Made by a program: the position numbers and the translations under genes
Virus record (IMG/VR): IMGVR_UViG_3300043399_001632
Span: 1 to 20,707 of that record
Source of the DNA: a virus
DNA: 20,707 nt
Direction: 5' to 3' (one strand)
The notes under the pieces: model-generated
What the model was told of the DNA's origin: nothing
Databases searched by the model: none
The model's input: only the letters and a program-made list of their open reading frames with translations
Part shown: one piece after another, positions 6,517-15,066 of the stretch
Position numbering within the stretch: the stretch's first letter is position 1
Layout of the letters: the number at the start of each line of letters is the position of its first letter

Positions 6517-6975
6517 ATGACCTTGCCAGCGCATTCTGAGCCCTTTGGCGGACACCTGCCGTCTGCCAATGACCGCCAGATCGCCAACCAGTTACGCCGC
6601 ATGCTAGCCGCCCAGAAATCGGGCGAGGCAACGCTACGCGTACGCGAACCAGAAACGAAGAAGCGGGTGGAAGTCACCCTCACCCCGGCAATGTCGGATA
6701 TTTTCCTCGAACTTCTACGGCATATTGGCAGCGGTCATGCGGTCACACTTGTGCCGATCCAGGAAATGCTGACCACTCAGCAGGCAGCCGATCTGCTTAA
6801 TGTCTCCCGCCCTCACCTGATCAAACTGCTTGAACAGGAAGCGATCCCACACACCTTTGTGGGCCGTCATCGCAGAATAATGGCAGAGGACATATTTACT
6901 TACAAAGCCAAGCGTGATGCAGAACGTGCCCGGGCGCTCGATGCGCTCATTGGCGACGATGCAGATCTGATCTGA
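6517..6975 (+). CDS. Antitoxin with excisionase-type helix-turn-helix
   Basis: This is a 152-residue protein. The C-terminal half holds an excisionase/MerR-like DNA-binding domain: LTTQQAADLLNVSRPHLIKL, then LEQEAIPHTFVGRHRRI and the helix MAEDIFTYKAKRDAERARAL. The N-terminal half (residues 1-80) is a small domain with charged strands. This architecture is characteristic of antitoxins paired with a downstream PIN-domain toxin. The start has GGAGA six bases upstream. The PIN gene begins 9 bases after its stop, so the two are co-transcribed. It would repress its own promoter and inhibit the nuclease. Confidence 0.82.
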   Translation: MTLPAHSEPFGGHLPSANDRQIANQLRRMLAAQKSGEATLRVREPETKKRVEVTLTPAMSDIFLELLRHIGSGHAVTLVPIQEMLTTQQAADLLNVSRPHLIKLLEQEAIPHTFVGRHRRIMAEDIFTYKAKRDAERARALDALIGDDADLI

Positions 6976-6984
6976 CCCATTGCC

Positions 6985-7575
6985 ATGTTCGCCAACCGCT
7001 ACACCGCCCTTATCGATGCATGCACATTGGTTAGCGTGTGGCGCCGCAACCTTCTCCTGACCCTTGCCGAGGCAGAATTCTTCCGTGTACGATGGTCGGA
7101 GAAGATCTTGGACGAAACGGAGCGGGCAATCGCGCGCCTCATGAATGAGCGCGGCTTAATTGACAGCAAGGCCCGTGCTGCGCGGTCTGTCGCCAACATG
7201 AAAGCGGCATTCCCGGAAGCGCTGGTCGATGACTTCGCTCTATTCGAAAAGACGGAATACGGCCTTCCAGACAAAGGCGATGAGCACGTCCTGGCCGCTG
7301 CGATCAAAACTCAAGCGCAGGCACTGGTCACTGAAAACCTCTCAGACTTTCCAGCCTCAGTGCTCGCGCCTTTGGCCATCGAAGCCCGCAGTGCTGACGA
7401 TTTCATCGCTGACACCATTGCCCTCGATGAGGGGCGCGCGGTCGCCGCAATCAATCGGATGCGCCTTCGGCTGAACAAGCCCGAACACACGCCCGAGGAT
7501 ATGCTGAGATCACTTGAAGCGCATGAATTGTTTGAAACTGCCTCAGTGCTGGCGCCGCACATCGGCTCCATCTGA
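6985..7575 (+). CDS. PIN-domain ribonuclease toxin
   Basis: This is a 196-residue PIN-domain protein. Acidic metal-binding residues are seen in ALIDACTLV (Asp11), ILDETERA (Glu44 or Glu46) and KGDEHVLAAA (Asp99), with a later Asp121 in TENLSDF. It is longer than a classic VapC of about 130 residues and has a C-terminal helical tail, as in PIN toxins paired with excisionase-like antitoxins. The expected role is cleavage of cellular RNA, held in check by the upstream antitoxin. In a prophage this could stabilise the element or block superinfecting phage; both are inferred. Confidence 0.82.
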   Translation: MFANRYTALIDACTLVSVWRRNLLLTLAEAEFFRVRWSEKILDETERAIARLMNERGLIDSKARAARSVANMKAAFPEALVDDFALFEKTEYGLPDKGDEHVLAAAIKTQAQALVTENLSDFPASVLAPLAIEARSADDFIADTIALDEGRAVAAINRMRLRLNKPEHTPEDMLRSLEAHELFETASVLAPHIGSI

Positions 7576-7608
7576 GGGATTGAATCTAAGCTGGAAGGAG
7601 ACGGAATT

Positions 7609-7857
7609 ATGGCCAAGAAACCGGATCTGCCAAAATATCATCTCGTAGCGAAGGACGAGAAATGGCGCTTGGAGCCTGAAGGCGGTGGTCGTGCCAAGCG
7701 AGTGTTTGACACCAAGGCTGACGCCACGGCTCGCGGCGCACTGAAGGATGCGCTTGGAACCGCTGGCGGCTCGGTACGGATCCACAAAACTGATGGCAAA
7801 ATTCAGGAGGAACGGACATTTCCCCGAGGCCGTGACCCCAAAGGATCTAAAGGCTGA
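7609..7857 (+). CDS. DUF2188 family protein
   Basis: This is an 82-residue basic protein. The pattern YHLVAKDEKWRLEPEGGGRA, the KADATARGALKDAL helix, and GGSVRIHKTDGKIQEERTF with PRGRDP match the DUF2188 family, a small beta-alpha-beta fold often annotated near stress or phage genes and of unknown function. AAGGAGA precedes the ATG. It follows the PIN toxin by 33 bases in the same direction, so it may be a third member of that operon. Confidence 0.8.
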   Translation: MAKKPDLPKYHLVAKDEKWRLEPEGGGRAKRVFDTKADATARGALKDALGTAGGSVRIHKTDGKIQEERTFPRGRDPKGSKG

Positions 7858-7948
7858 CAGCTACGCAGCCATCTTTAAATTTAGGTCACAATACAAAGCC
7901 CACTGCTGAGCTTTGATAAAGGCAGCTTCTGTCCGCGGGAGTTTCACC

Positions 7949-8455
7949 ATGTTGAACCTTGAACCACACGAATTTTTCGCTGGAACCCTTGCAGATGCAG
8001 AAGCAGGTACTCTGCAATTGCCTCGAACAAACCGCGAAACATATGCTTATGTAGGGAAAAATGGAGAGAAGGATTTTGCCGTTCTTCTTTCTGGTAATTA
8101 TATTTACCAGTCGATTGATGCTGGGATGGGCGAAAACTGGACAGGTATTTTAGTCCCCAAGACTAAAATCATTGTTGATCCTGAGAGTACCATAGACCCT
8201 CGAAGCATCGATCCGCGCCCTGGTATGATCATTCGCCTGCTGGATAAGCTAAGTGTTTGGGCTTACAGAAACAACAGAATGTCTCATGACATGATGCGCG
8301 TTGATCTGGCAACAAGCTTGCCACCTTGCTCTTCCGATCTTCAGGTAGGATTCCTACACTGGCAAATTGTGCTGGATAATGAACGCGAACGGCGGGTCCT
8401 ATTAGATGTTGACTTGCGCGATCACATCAAGGGCAGCGATAGCAATTCGGAATAG
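7949..8455 (+). CDS. Hypothetical protein, low-GC cargo gene
   Basis: I do not recognise this 168-residue protein. The ATG at 7949 is chosen because GGGAG lies seven bases before it; the frame is open further upstream but without a good site. Visible features are an N-terminal helix (MLNLEPHEFFAGTLADAEAG), a beta-rich middle (YAYVGKNGEKDFAVLLSGNY, GILVPKTKIIVDPES), and a C-terminal part with HWQIVLDNERERRVLLDVDL. No membrane segment or signal peptide is present. Base composition is clearly more AT-rich than the replication genes, suggesting recent acquisition. It converges with the gene at 8552-8932. Confidence 0.65.
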   Translation: MLNLEPHEFFAGTLADAEAGTLQLPRTNRETYAYVGKNGEKDFAVLLSGNYIYQSIDAGMGENWTGILVPKTKIIVDPESTIDPRSIDPRPGMIIRLLDKLSVWAYRNNRMSHDMMRVDLATSLPPCSSDLQVGFLHWQIVLDNERERRVLLDVDLRDHIKGSDSNSE

Positions 8456-8551
8456 TTTGAAACAAGCCCGCAAAGGTCACTCAACTTACGACTGCCTATT
8501 TAGTCTCAATACAGATCCATTGGAATCGCCTAAGCTGCTACAGCATAGCGA

Positions 8552-8932
8552 TCACAGCGCTTTTTCAAATAGTATCAAATTTGAATCCGAAGGCAGCGGT
8601 ACCCACTCAATAACCCCACTTTGGGGCACATTGATACCTTGCGCACGAAGCGCCTCCGCATCCTTTTTATGAAGTACCCCAGTCAAACCGTGACTGGATT
8701 TTCCAGATTGGCGCACTGCGACCAGCGCGTTATTTCGATCATGACGCCCGTAAACATGAGCGTGAACATTATCCGCACCCACCTCGGAAAAATGGGCGTC
8801 TCGATCAATACGGATGTTCTGCTTATATCGCCCATCGATCCACTTCCCCTCCACGAGCAGCCGAACGTGGCCTTGGACCTCAATCGCCTCCACGCTGATT
8901 GTCGGAAGCTTGTCAAATTCCTTAAAACGCAA
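8552..8932 (-). CDS. Hypothetical small protein, convergent cargo gene
   Basis: This is a 126-residue protein with no domain I can name. The first half has TISVEAIEVQGHVRLLVEGK and the second a compact motif HVYGRHDRNNALVAV, then SSHGLTGVLHKKDAEALRAQ, and VIEWVPL. This second part, with its His/Gly-rich turn and KKDAEALRAQGI helix, resembles small standalone domains scattered in bacterial genomes, possibly linked to toxin or immunity proteins; that link is a weak recollection. The start is TTG with AAGGA upstream. It lies downstream of, and in the same direction as, the early operon but after a hairpin. Confidence 0.65.
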   Translation of the reverse strand: MRFKEFDKLPTISVEAIEVQGHVRLLVEGKWIDGRYKQNIRIDRDAHFSEVGADNVHAHVYGRHDRNNALVAVRQSGKSSHGLTGVLHKKDAEALRAQGINVPQSGVIEWVPLPSDSNLILFEKAL

Positions 8933-8956
8933 ATTTTTTCCTTACTCAATGCAACT

Positions 8957-8974
8957 CAGCGTTGATAAACGCTG
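8957..8974 (-). terminator. Hairpin after the early leftward operon
   Basis: CAGCGTT and AACGCTG (7 perfect pairs, 4-base loop) lie just after the stop of the primase-helicase gene. An adjacent 10-base palindrome GCTGCGCAGC overlaps it. There is no strong U-tract, so it may be a weak terminator or an mRNA 3'-end stabiliser. Confidence 0.35.
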
Positions 8975-8984
8975 CGCAGCGCGC

Positions 8985-11384
8985 TCAAGCAACATCAAAA
9001 TACACCCTGCGCGCAGGCCCCCGCGCACCTTCAGCCTTGGGCATCTCCATAATCCGGACCATCCCTGACTCCTCGAGATCAGCGAGGATATCGATGCGCC
9101 GCCGACGATCTACGCGCTGAGTTTTCCGCGCCAGTTCATTGCCGTCGATCCCGGCGCTTCCCGCATCCGCGATGACCTTGTGTACCCGCTTCACGCTGGC
9201 CTCGTACTCGCTATCGGCCACCCGTTCCTTCACCGCCTGCATGAGCGTCTGCACACTCCGGTTCGCGATCCCCATTCCCCAGTCGAGGTCGGCCGCGCTG
9301 ATCTCAGGCCGGGCGGGATTGTCCGTGATCGCCTTTATCAGAGCGATCTTCGCCGCATTCTCGGCCAAGCGCGCGATGATCCCGGTCAGGTGCGTGCCCT
9401 GATGCCGGCGGAGCATATCGATCTGCTCTTCACGCATCGCCCGGGCGCGCGCCTCAGCCTGGGGCGAGGCATAGGGCACGGTGTAGGGTTTGGGGATCGC
9501 CGCGGCCGTATTGCCGAGCGGGAACGGCATCGAGCCATCCGCGCCCTGCGCCACGGCTTCCATCAGCGCCACGAGCTCTGCCGGCGGCTCGTTGGCCAGC
9601 CGGTCGTGCTGCGGATCGGGGTAATGGTTCTCGCTCTCGAAGATCAGCATCCGCGCCAGACTGCCGTCGATGACGTTGTCGCTCGAAAGCGAGCCCCAGA
9701 ACACACCTGGCGTCGTGACCCCGAACAGACACAGGCACGGCTGCTCAATCACCTCTCGCGGCTTCTCCTTGTCGTTGGCATAGGAGATCCCGAGGAAGGT
9801 GCTGTCCGCGAGGGAATAGAACTCGGTGAGGTTGTCGATGATCTCGGTGAGGTGCTTGGGCGCGCGCTTGCGGTCGGCGGCCGAGGCAATCAGGAACCCG
9901 ACTTCGTCGAGCGGGAAGTAGATCGATGGGTTGCGGGTGATTGCGGTCAGCAGCCCTGCCCCCGAGGCAATCTTCGACGAGCCCACGTGGTTCGCAAGGC
10001 CAGCCGCGATCATCAGCCGGGTCGAGGCACGCAAGGGATGATCCTTGCCGCCGCCAGAATCCGCAACGCCGATAGCGTAGATATTGGTGCGCAGGTCCGT
10101 TGGTCCGGCATAGCGCCGCCCGGCAGCCGCACCGAACATGGCGAGCCCAGCCCCCAGCGTCAGCCATGGCTGGGGTGACGGCGCCGACGCGCTGGTGTGG
10201 GCGACAAACTGCGCAAGACCGCCATCACCCATGTCGCGCTGCCAGCCCGCCACTCCGACCGTCGAAGATCGTCGTCCATGTTGGTCGTCGACATGGTCGG
10301 CATGATCGCCGACGGGCTGATGATCATGATCATCACGCAGCGTCGCCGGCACCATGACCTTGCGGACCTTGGCCTTCTCGTTGGCTACGAAGCGCGCGAA
10401 GTCCTCGTCCGACATGATCGGCGGATAGAGTGTCACTCCCTCTGGCGGACTGTCCTGGCGCACCAGCTGGATGGCGCGCGCCGCTGCCCGGCGCGGATCG
10501 CGTTGCTCGAGAAAGTGCGCTGCAACCGCGTTGGCGGGGTTGAGCAGCACGCCCATGATCTCAGCATCGCTGCGCCCGGCATTGGCCATAAGGCGGGCCG
10601 CGGCGAGGCCATCGCCTGAACGGTCTTGGCCTGGCGGCGACGTGATCGCGAGGCGCAATGGATCGAGCGTGCCAAGACCAAGGTCGTCCGCCGCCAGCAG
10701 CGCGACATCGATCGGCAAGGCCAGCGGAGGAAGGCTGCTATGCGCCTCGGTCGGGCTCGCCTGGTGAAAGCTCGCCGCAAGATCCTCGGGCGCATAGACC
10801 AGGCCTTCGTCGCCCTGCGCCCAGCCCGCGACCCTTGCAGTGCGCCCGCGCGCCAGCTTGCGCTTGTCGGGCCAGTTCACAGAGCCCGGCACCCGCATCA
10901 GCCGGTCGATGTTCTGACAGGCGTCGGCCTCGAAGTAGCTGCGCACCTGCTGGTTGATCGCCTCGATGCTGGCAAGGTTCGCGCATGGCCCATCAAGCCG
11001 CCAGAACGCCTGAAGCCCGCCGCCGGAATCGATGATGAAACTTGGCGGGCAGGCCATGTCCTGCAGCGCCGCGGTGATCGCGTCCCTCTCGAATGCCCCG
11101 CCCGACTTGGGCGGATCGATGTCGACGTGCACAAACCGCGCGGCGCGAATGTCGTGCTTGGCGGGCTTCTTGCCCAGCCCGGGCGCGACCCGGTTGACGC
11201 TCCAATAGACATTGAACCCGTTGGCATTGGCCTTGGCAGCATCCTCGAGTGCATCATCCACCCGGCCGGCAAAATCGCGCCCATGCACACCCACCCCATT
11301 GGGGTGAATGTAGACGAGATGGACCTGATCAAGACTTGCGAACAGTGTGCGCGCAGCTTCTGGATCGAACGCAAGGGATCCCAT
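8985..11384 (-). CDS. RepB-type primase / DUF3987 helicase-like replication protein
   Basis: This 799-residue protein probably initiates or primes phage DNA replication. Residues 1-200 form a RepB-like archaeo-eukaryotic primase domain: FVHVDIDPP (metal-binding Asp88 and Asp90), SGGGLQAFWRL (120-130) and MRVPGSVNWPD. Residues about 400-720 are a DUF3987/YfjI-type P-loop domain with GVADSGGGKD (439-448) and the Walker B-like FPLDEVGF (Asp493, Glu494). Residues about 725-799 look like a winged helix (GIDGNELARKTQRVDRRRRI). A His/Asp-rich linker lies at 351-370. The ATG overlaps the upstream stop as TGATG. It is last in the early operon. Primase-plus-ATPase fusion is usual for replicons lacking their own DnaB. 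Confidence 0.85.
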   Translation of the reverse strand: MGSLAFDPEAARTLFASLDQVHLVYIHPNGVGVHGRDFAGRVDDALEDAAKANANGFNVYWSVNRVAPGLGKKPAKHDIRAARFVHVDIDPPKSGGAFERDAITAALQDMACPPSFIIDSGGGLQAFWRLDGPCANLASIEAINQQVRSYFEADACQNIDRLMRVPGSVNWPDKRKLARGRTARVAGWAQGDEGLVYAPEDLAASFHQASPTEAHSSLPPLALPIDVALLAADDLGLGTLDPLRLAITSPPGQDRSGDGLAAARLMANAGRSDAEIMGVLLNPANAVAAHFLEQRDPRRAAARAIQLVRQDSPPEGVTLYPPIMSDEDFARFVANEKAKVRKVMVPATLRDDHDHQPVGDHADHVDDQHGRRSSTVGVAGWQRDMGDGGLAQFVAHTSASAPSPQPWLTLGAGLAMFGAAAGRRYAGPTDLRTNIYAIGVADSGGGKDHPLRASTRLMIAAGLANHVGSSKIASGAGLLTAITRNPSIYFPLDEVGFLIASAADRKRAPKHLTEIIDNLTEFYSLADSTFLGISYANDKEKPREVIEQPCLCLFGVTTPGVFWGSLSSDNVIDGSLARMLIFESENHYPDPQHDRLANEPPAELVALMEAVAQGADGSMPFPLGNTAAAIPKPYTVPYASPQAEARARAMREEQIDMLRRHQGTHLTGIIARLAENAAKIALIKAITDNPARPEISAADLDWGMGIANRSVQTLMQAVKERVADSEYEASVKRVHKVIADAGSAGIDGNELARKTQRVDRRRRIDILADLEESGMVRIMEMPKAEGARGPARRVYFDVA

Positions 11385-11713
11385 CAGAACGGCACCTCGT
11401 TCTCCCAGATCTTGCGCGTCTCAGCACAGATCGAACCGTAAACATGGGCCAGAAAGCCCAGCCATTCAGCCTCGCTCATCGTGGCGAGATCGCTCTTTCC
11501 CACTTGCTCCAGCCAAGCACCAATCGCCGGACTCGCCGAGGCTATAGCGCGTTTTTCATCTACGTTTATCTGCATCTTACCGCGCTTTCTTGTGATAATT
11601 TCGAGGCAGGCCATTGAGCAGGCGGGCACTGGTGGGAGGCGTTCAAAGGTGGCGCTCTTGAAGTCGTGCCAGGCAAACCCGCGCGCGGTGCGCCCGCAAA
11701 AGCAGGTCCTCAC
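11384..11713 (-). CDS. DUF6511 zinc-binding protein
   Basis: This is a 109-residue protein. The N-terminal zinc site has Cys4 and Cys6 (TCFCGRTARGF) and Cys32 and Cys36 (PACSMACLEII). The C-terminal half has TMSEAEWLGFLAHVYG and ends EVPF. This is the layout of DUF6511 proteins, which sit between helicase and primase genes in alphaproteobacterial phages and plasmids. The GTG start overlaps the helicase stop by four bases (GTGA), and the stop overlaps the primase start. The function is unknown; its constant position suggests a replication accessory factor. Confidence 0.8.
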   Translation of the reverse strand: MRTCFCGRTARGFAWHDFKSATFERLPPVPACSMACLEIITRKRGKMQINVDEKRAIASASPAIGAWLEQVGKSDLATMSEAEWLGFLAHVYGSICAETRKIWENEVPF

Positions 11714-13314
11714 GCAGCAAGCCGCCCCACATCAAACCGGTAGGCCGTGATCTCGTGGAAGCGCCCCGAGCGCTTGACCCGAATGTGGGTGGGGACTGCC
11801 AGTTGGTGCTGGCGCGCCAGCGCCTCACCGACCGAGCGCGGCACCGGGGTTGCCCCGCGCCGCAGCCACCAGCTTTCAGCCTTGGCGCGGGCATAGCCCT
11901 GGTGCTCAAAGCAGACCCACTCGCGGTGGAAGTTCAGACCGATCCGGTAATCAACCTTCAGCGAAGGCGGTGAGCCTTCCTTCTCGTGGCGCTGGAAGCT
12001 GACTTCGGCCACCTCGAGCCAGTCGGTCTCAGCTGCCAGCACCGACTGCTCGTCGGGCCTCGTGTTGACGAAGCGTTCGACCGGCGGGAACTCATACCCG
12101 CACGATGGGCAATACCGGGTCATTGTCCCGCACGAGCAATCACATTCCGGGCAGTCCTTGTAGGGCGCGAGGCCCTCGCCCTTTTTCTTCTTGTCCGGGA
12201 TCGCCGGATCATCGAACGGACCGTGGCGCGCAATGTTGCCGCCAAAGTCGAGGATCAGGCAGTTGGCCTTGCCGGTCTCTGGCGAGAGGCGGGTACCGCG
12301 CCCGACCATCTGGATATAGAGCCCGGTCGACTTGGTCGGACGGGCAAGTGCGATGAGATCGACATGGCGCGCGTTAAACCCGGTGGTGAGCACGCCCTGA
12401 CTGACGAGGAAGCGGAGCCGCTCACCCTTGAAGTCGGCAATGATCCGGTCACGCTCGCGCTTGTCGGTGTGCCCGTAAACGCCAGCCCCATCGAAGCCCC
12501 GTTCGGTCAAAGCATCGCACAAGGCCTCGCAGTGTTTGATCGTGCAGCCAAAGATCAGCCAGCCACGCCGATCGATCCCCTCCTGGACAATTCGGTCCGC
12601 GATCCTGGCGATCACGATGGGATCCAGCGCTGCATCTTCGAGCTGTGAGGCGATGAACTCCCCGCCGCGGGTGCCAACGCCGGTTGTGTCAATCTCGGCA
12701 GCCTGACGGAAACTCACCGGCGGGCAAAGCCAGCCATTGTCGATGAGCTCGCGCACATTGGTCTCATGCGCGGTGCCGTCGAACATTGCATCCTCGCCCT
12801 GATCAAGGCGGCCGCTATCGAGACGAAACGGCGTTGCGGTGAGCCCGATGATCTTGAGCGCGGGGTTGATGGTTTTGAGGTCGGCGAGAAACTTGCCGTA
12901 CATCGTGTCGGCATTGCGCGGGATCATGTGGGCTTCGTCGATCAGCACCATGTCGACCCGGCGCGGCAGCTTGTAGGCCTTCTTGTGGATCGACTGGATC
13001 GAGGCAAAGAGCAGCTGCGCAGCAATGTCGCGCCGCCCGAGCCCTGCTGAATAAATCCCCCACGGCGCCTCAGGCCACAGCCCGACAAGCTCGGCCGCAT
13101 TCTGCTGGACGAGCTCGCGCACATGGGTGAGCACCAGAATGCAGGCGCTGGGATCGGTCTCGAACACAAGCTTTGACCACTCGGCGATGACGAGGCTTTT
13201 GCCAGCGCCCGTGGGCAGGATCACCAGCGGGTTGCCATCGCGCGAGGAGAACCAGTCCCACAGATTGGTGAGTGCTTCTTCCTGATAGGGGCGCAAGGTC
13301 AGGGGCGCGGTCAT
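11710..13314 (-). CDS. SF2 DEAH-box helicase with zinc-binding insertion
   Basis: This 534-residue superfamily 2 helicase has all core motifs: LPTGAGKS (Walker A, 33-40), IDEAH (motif II, 125-129), GLTATP (motif III, 157-162) and QMVGRGTR (motif VI, 335-342). A Cys cluster CPECDCSCG with CPSCGYEF (388-405) forms a zinc ribbon after the second RecA-like lobe. The C-terminal 120 residues hold no motif I know. Its likely role is ATP-driven DNA unwinding or branch migration in replication and recombination. The ATG overlaps the stop of the nuclease gene (ATGA), placing it in tight coupling with that exonuclease, as in phage recombination modules. Confidence 0.9.
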   Translation of the reverse strand: MTAPLTLRPYQEEALTNLWDWFSSRDGNPLVILPTGAGKSLVIAEWSKLVFETDPSACILVLTHVRELVQQNAAELVGLWPEAPWGIYSAGLGRRDIAAQLLFASIQSIHKKAYKLPRRVDMVLIDEAHMIPRNADTMYGKFLADLKTINPALKIIGLTATPFRLDSGRLDQGEDAMFDGTAHETNVRELIDNGWLCPPVSFRQAAEIDTTGVGTRGGEFIASQLEDAALDPIVIARIADRIVQEGIDRRGWLIFGCTIKHCEALCDALTERGFDGAGVYGHTDKRERDRIIADFKGERLRFLVSQGVLTTGFNARHVDLIALARPTKSTGLYIQMVGRGTRLSPETGKANCLILDFGGNIARHGPFDDPAIPDKKKKGEGLAPYKDCPECDCSCGTMTRYCPSCGYEFPPVERFVNTRPDEQSVLAAETDWLEVAEVSFQRHEKEGSPPSLKVDYRIGLNFHREWVCFEHQGYARAKAESWWLRRGATPVPRSVGEALARQHQLAVPTHIRVKRSGRFHEITAYRFDVGRLAA

Positions 13315-14414
13315 GCTGCCACCTCAGCCTTGGGGAGCCAGCCGCCATGGGCTTCGCAGCCAGTACAGCGCAGGCCCGCAGCATGTGGCCCCTTACCCTC
13401 GGTGACTATCCAGGCATACGAACCGCACGAGCGGCAGGTGCGGTGAACGATGACATCGCCAACCGCATGGACGTCAGGCCCCGCGTCGATCCAGGTCGCG
13501 CCGTCAGCCATCCGGTAAATGACCCGTCCGTGCTCAACGTTGATCTGCTCGCCATCGACCAGGTCCGGCAGGAAGCGATGATCGCCGCAGCCAGCCTCCT
13601 GATCGGTGCGCGAGAGGGTGTGGCCGTAGCGGGTGCAGCGCCACTCGCCGTCACGGCCAGCTTCGGCGGCAAGGCAGGTGCGGCAATTGCGCTCGGCGCG
13701 CGCGCCTTCGTGGCAGAGCGGAACCAGATCACAGAACCGGCAGGCAAAGCTCTCAGGCCCACCAATGCGCAGCGGCGCATGGTCGCTAAAAATGATCCGC
13801 TCCGCCTTGGCCTTGAGGCTTGCGGCAAAGGCCGGATCGGCCTCAGTGCGCACCGCCGTCCAGCGCCGGCCGCCCGGCGAGACGCAGACCAGCCAGTGCC
13901 GGTCGATCCCGGCGTAATCCATGTAGAGAACGGCCTGGGCGTAATAGGTCGGGTTCCACTCGGCGAGCGCCGACTTCTCGCCGACCTTGGCGCGCATCTT
14001 GTCGAGGTCCTGCCACTTTTCCGAGGCCTTGATCTCAAGGACATGCCAGGCCTTGGGTGCCTGGACGAGGCCCAGGCACACCCCGTCCATATGACCGGAG
14101 AAATGCCCGCCAAAATCCTTGAAGCCCCACTGCCCGCCCGTCTCGTCGGTTTCATGGATGGTGAGGCCAGGCAGCCGCTTGAGGCGCGCAACGGCAAGAT
14201 CTTCGCTGCGATGTCCGTCCTCAAAGCGCTTGAGGGTCACCGCATCAAAGCGCACCGTCCAAGCCCAGCGGAACTGGTACCACAGCGCGCGCGCGCAGTT
14301 TGCGCCAATCGCCGACATGCCAAGATAGGCCCGGCGGCGCAGGTCCTGCCCATCGACCAGCGCAGCATCAGCTTGCACTAGCGTCGGGCACACAAATTCA
14401 GGTAGAGCGGCCAT
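13311..14414 (-). CDS. PD-(D/E)XK exonuclease, Cas4/RecB-like, with probable Fe-S cysteines
   Basis: This is a 367-residue nuclease. Catalytic residues are visible as GHMDG (Asp110), LEIKA (Glu127 and Lys129) and the RecB-family YYAQAVLY (157-164). A lone Cys40 in GANCARALW and the trio Cys225-x2-Cys228-x5-Cys234 match the arrangement that holds a 4Fe-4S cluster in Cas4 and AddB. Two more clusters follow: Cys244, 247, 260 and 276, and a zinc ribbon Cys327-x2-330 with Cys350-x2-353. It probably resects DNA ends to make 3' single strands for the Sak4/DUF669 partners. The C-terminal extension is longer than in a minimal Cas4 of about 200 residues. Confidence 0.85.
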   Translation of the reverse strand: MAALPEFVCPTLVQADAALVDGQDLRRRAYLGMSAIGANCARALWYQFRWAWTVRFDAVTLKRFEDGHRSEDLAVARLKRLPGLTIHETDETGGQWGFKDFGGHFSGHMDGVCLGLVQAPKAWHVLEIKASEKWQDLDKMRAKVGEKSALAEWNPTYYAQAVLYMDYAGIDRHWLVCVSPGGRRWTAVRTEADPAFAASLKAKAERIIFSDHAPLRIGGPESFACRFCDLVPLCHEGARAERNCRTCLAAEAGRDGEWRCTRYGHTLSRTDQEAGCGDHRFLPDLVDGEQINVEHGRVIYRMADGATWIDAGPDVHAVGDVIVHRTCRSCGSYAWIVTEGKGPHAAGLRCTGCEAHGGWLPKAEVAA

Positions 14415-14495
14415 CGCCTGCTCCTTCGATTATTGCAGTCAGGGGAATGGGTGGCAGGACGGTCGATTCGACCCCGTCCGTCCTGCCAACCAGGC

Positions 14496-15029
14496 TCAGG
14501 CAGCCGCGCGCTTCCAGGGAGCAGTTGCCGATTGGCCGCTTCCTGCAGCGGGAACAGCGCCAGCAGGTTTCATACCGCCATTTCCAAACCCGCCGCTCGG
14601 GGCCCCGCTTCCCGATCCCAGCGCCTTGTAGGTGCGGATCTCGTTCGAGGTGCCGTACATCCGGCCGTCTTTGCCCGTGCGCGCTTCCTTGACGCCCACC
14701 ACCGCGATCATCGGCTGCATGTGCAGTTCATCGCTGTCCTGCACCGAGAGCTTGCCCACCGCGTGGCAGATGGCCGAGAGCGTGCGCTGCCCGATTTCCT
14801 GGGCCTGGGCACTGGGGTTATCGAGGTTGAGGCGGTCATAGAGCCGGCGCCCGGACTGCTCGCCTTCGATGATTTCCATCTCAAGCTTGAGCATATGTCC
14901 GGTGCGGTTGGCGGTTTCAACAAAGTCCGAGGTGATGATCTGCACCTTGTATTCGCCGGGCGGCACGGGCGAATAATCGCCCTTGGGTTCAACTTGCGAG
15001 GCATCGAATGCGCCTCCGAGGTAGGCCAT
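14496..15029 (-). CDS. DUF669 phage single-stranded-DNA-binding protein
   Basis: This is a 177-residue protein with the DUF669 signature: an N-terminal FDASQVEPKGDYSPVPPGEY, then TGHMLKLEMEIIEGEQSGRR with LYDRLNL, and a following helix. The family is known or predicted to bind single-stranded DNA with an OB-like fold and substitutes for SSB in phage recombination modules. The C-terminal tail is Gly/Ser/Ala-rich and disordered, but lacks the acidic tip of bacterial SSB. The gene lies between the Sak4-like ATPase and the exonuclease genes, which supports the role. Confidence 0.85.
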   Translation of the reverse strand: MAYLGGAFDASQVEPKGDYSPVPPGEYKVQIITSDFVETANRTGHMLKLEMEIIEGEQSGRRLYDRLNLDNPSAQAQEIGQRTLSAICHAVGKLSVQDSDELHMQPMIAVVGVKEARTGKDGRMYGTSNEIRTYKALGSGSGAPSGGFGNGGMKPAGAVPAAGSGQSATAPWKRAAA

Positions 15030-15066
15030 GGTCCCAGTCCTTTCGTGAGCTTGGGGGGGTGGTTGA

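Noticed and set aside
9180-10178. Long plus-strand open frame (332 codons) opposite the primase-helicase gene
   Set aside because: It is antisense to a well-supported gene with primase and P-loop motifs; its Arg/His-rich composition is typical of a GC-rich shadow frame. The same applies to 10626-11441, 11986-12648 and 13272-14381.
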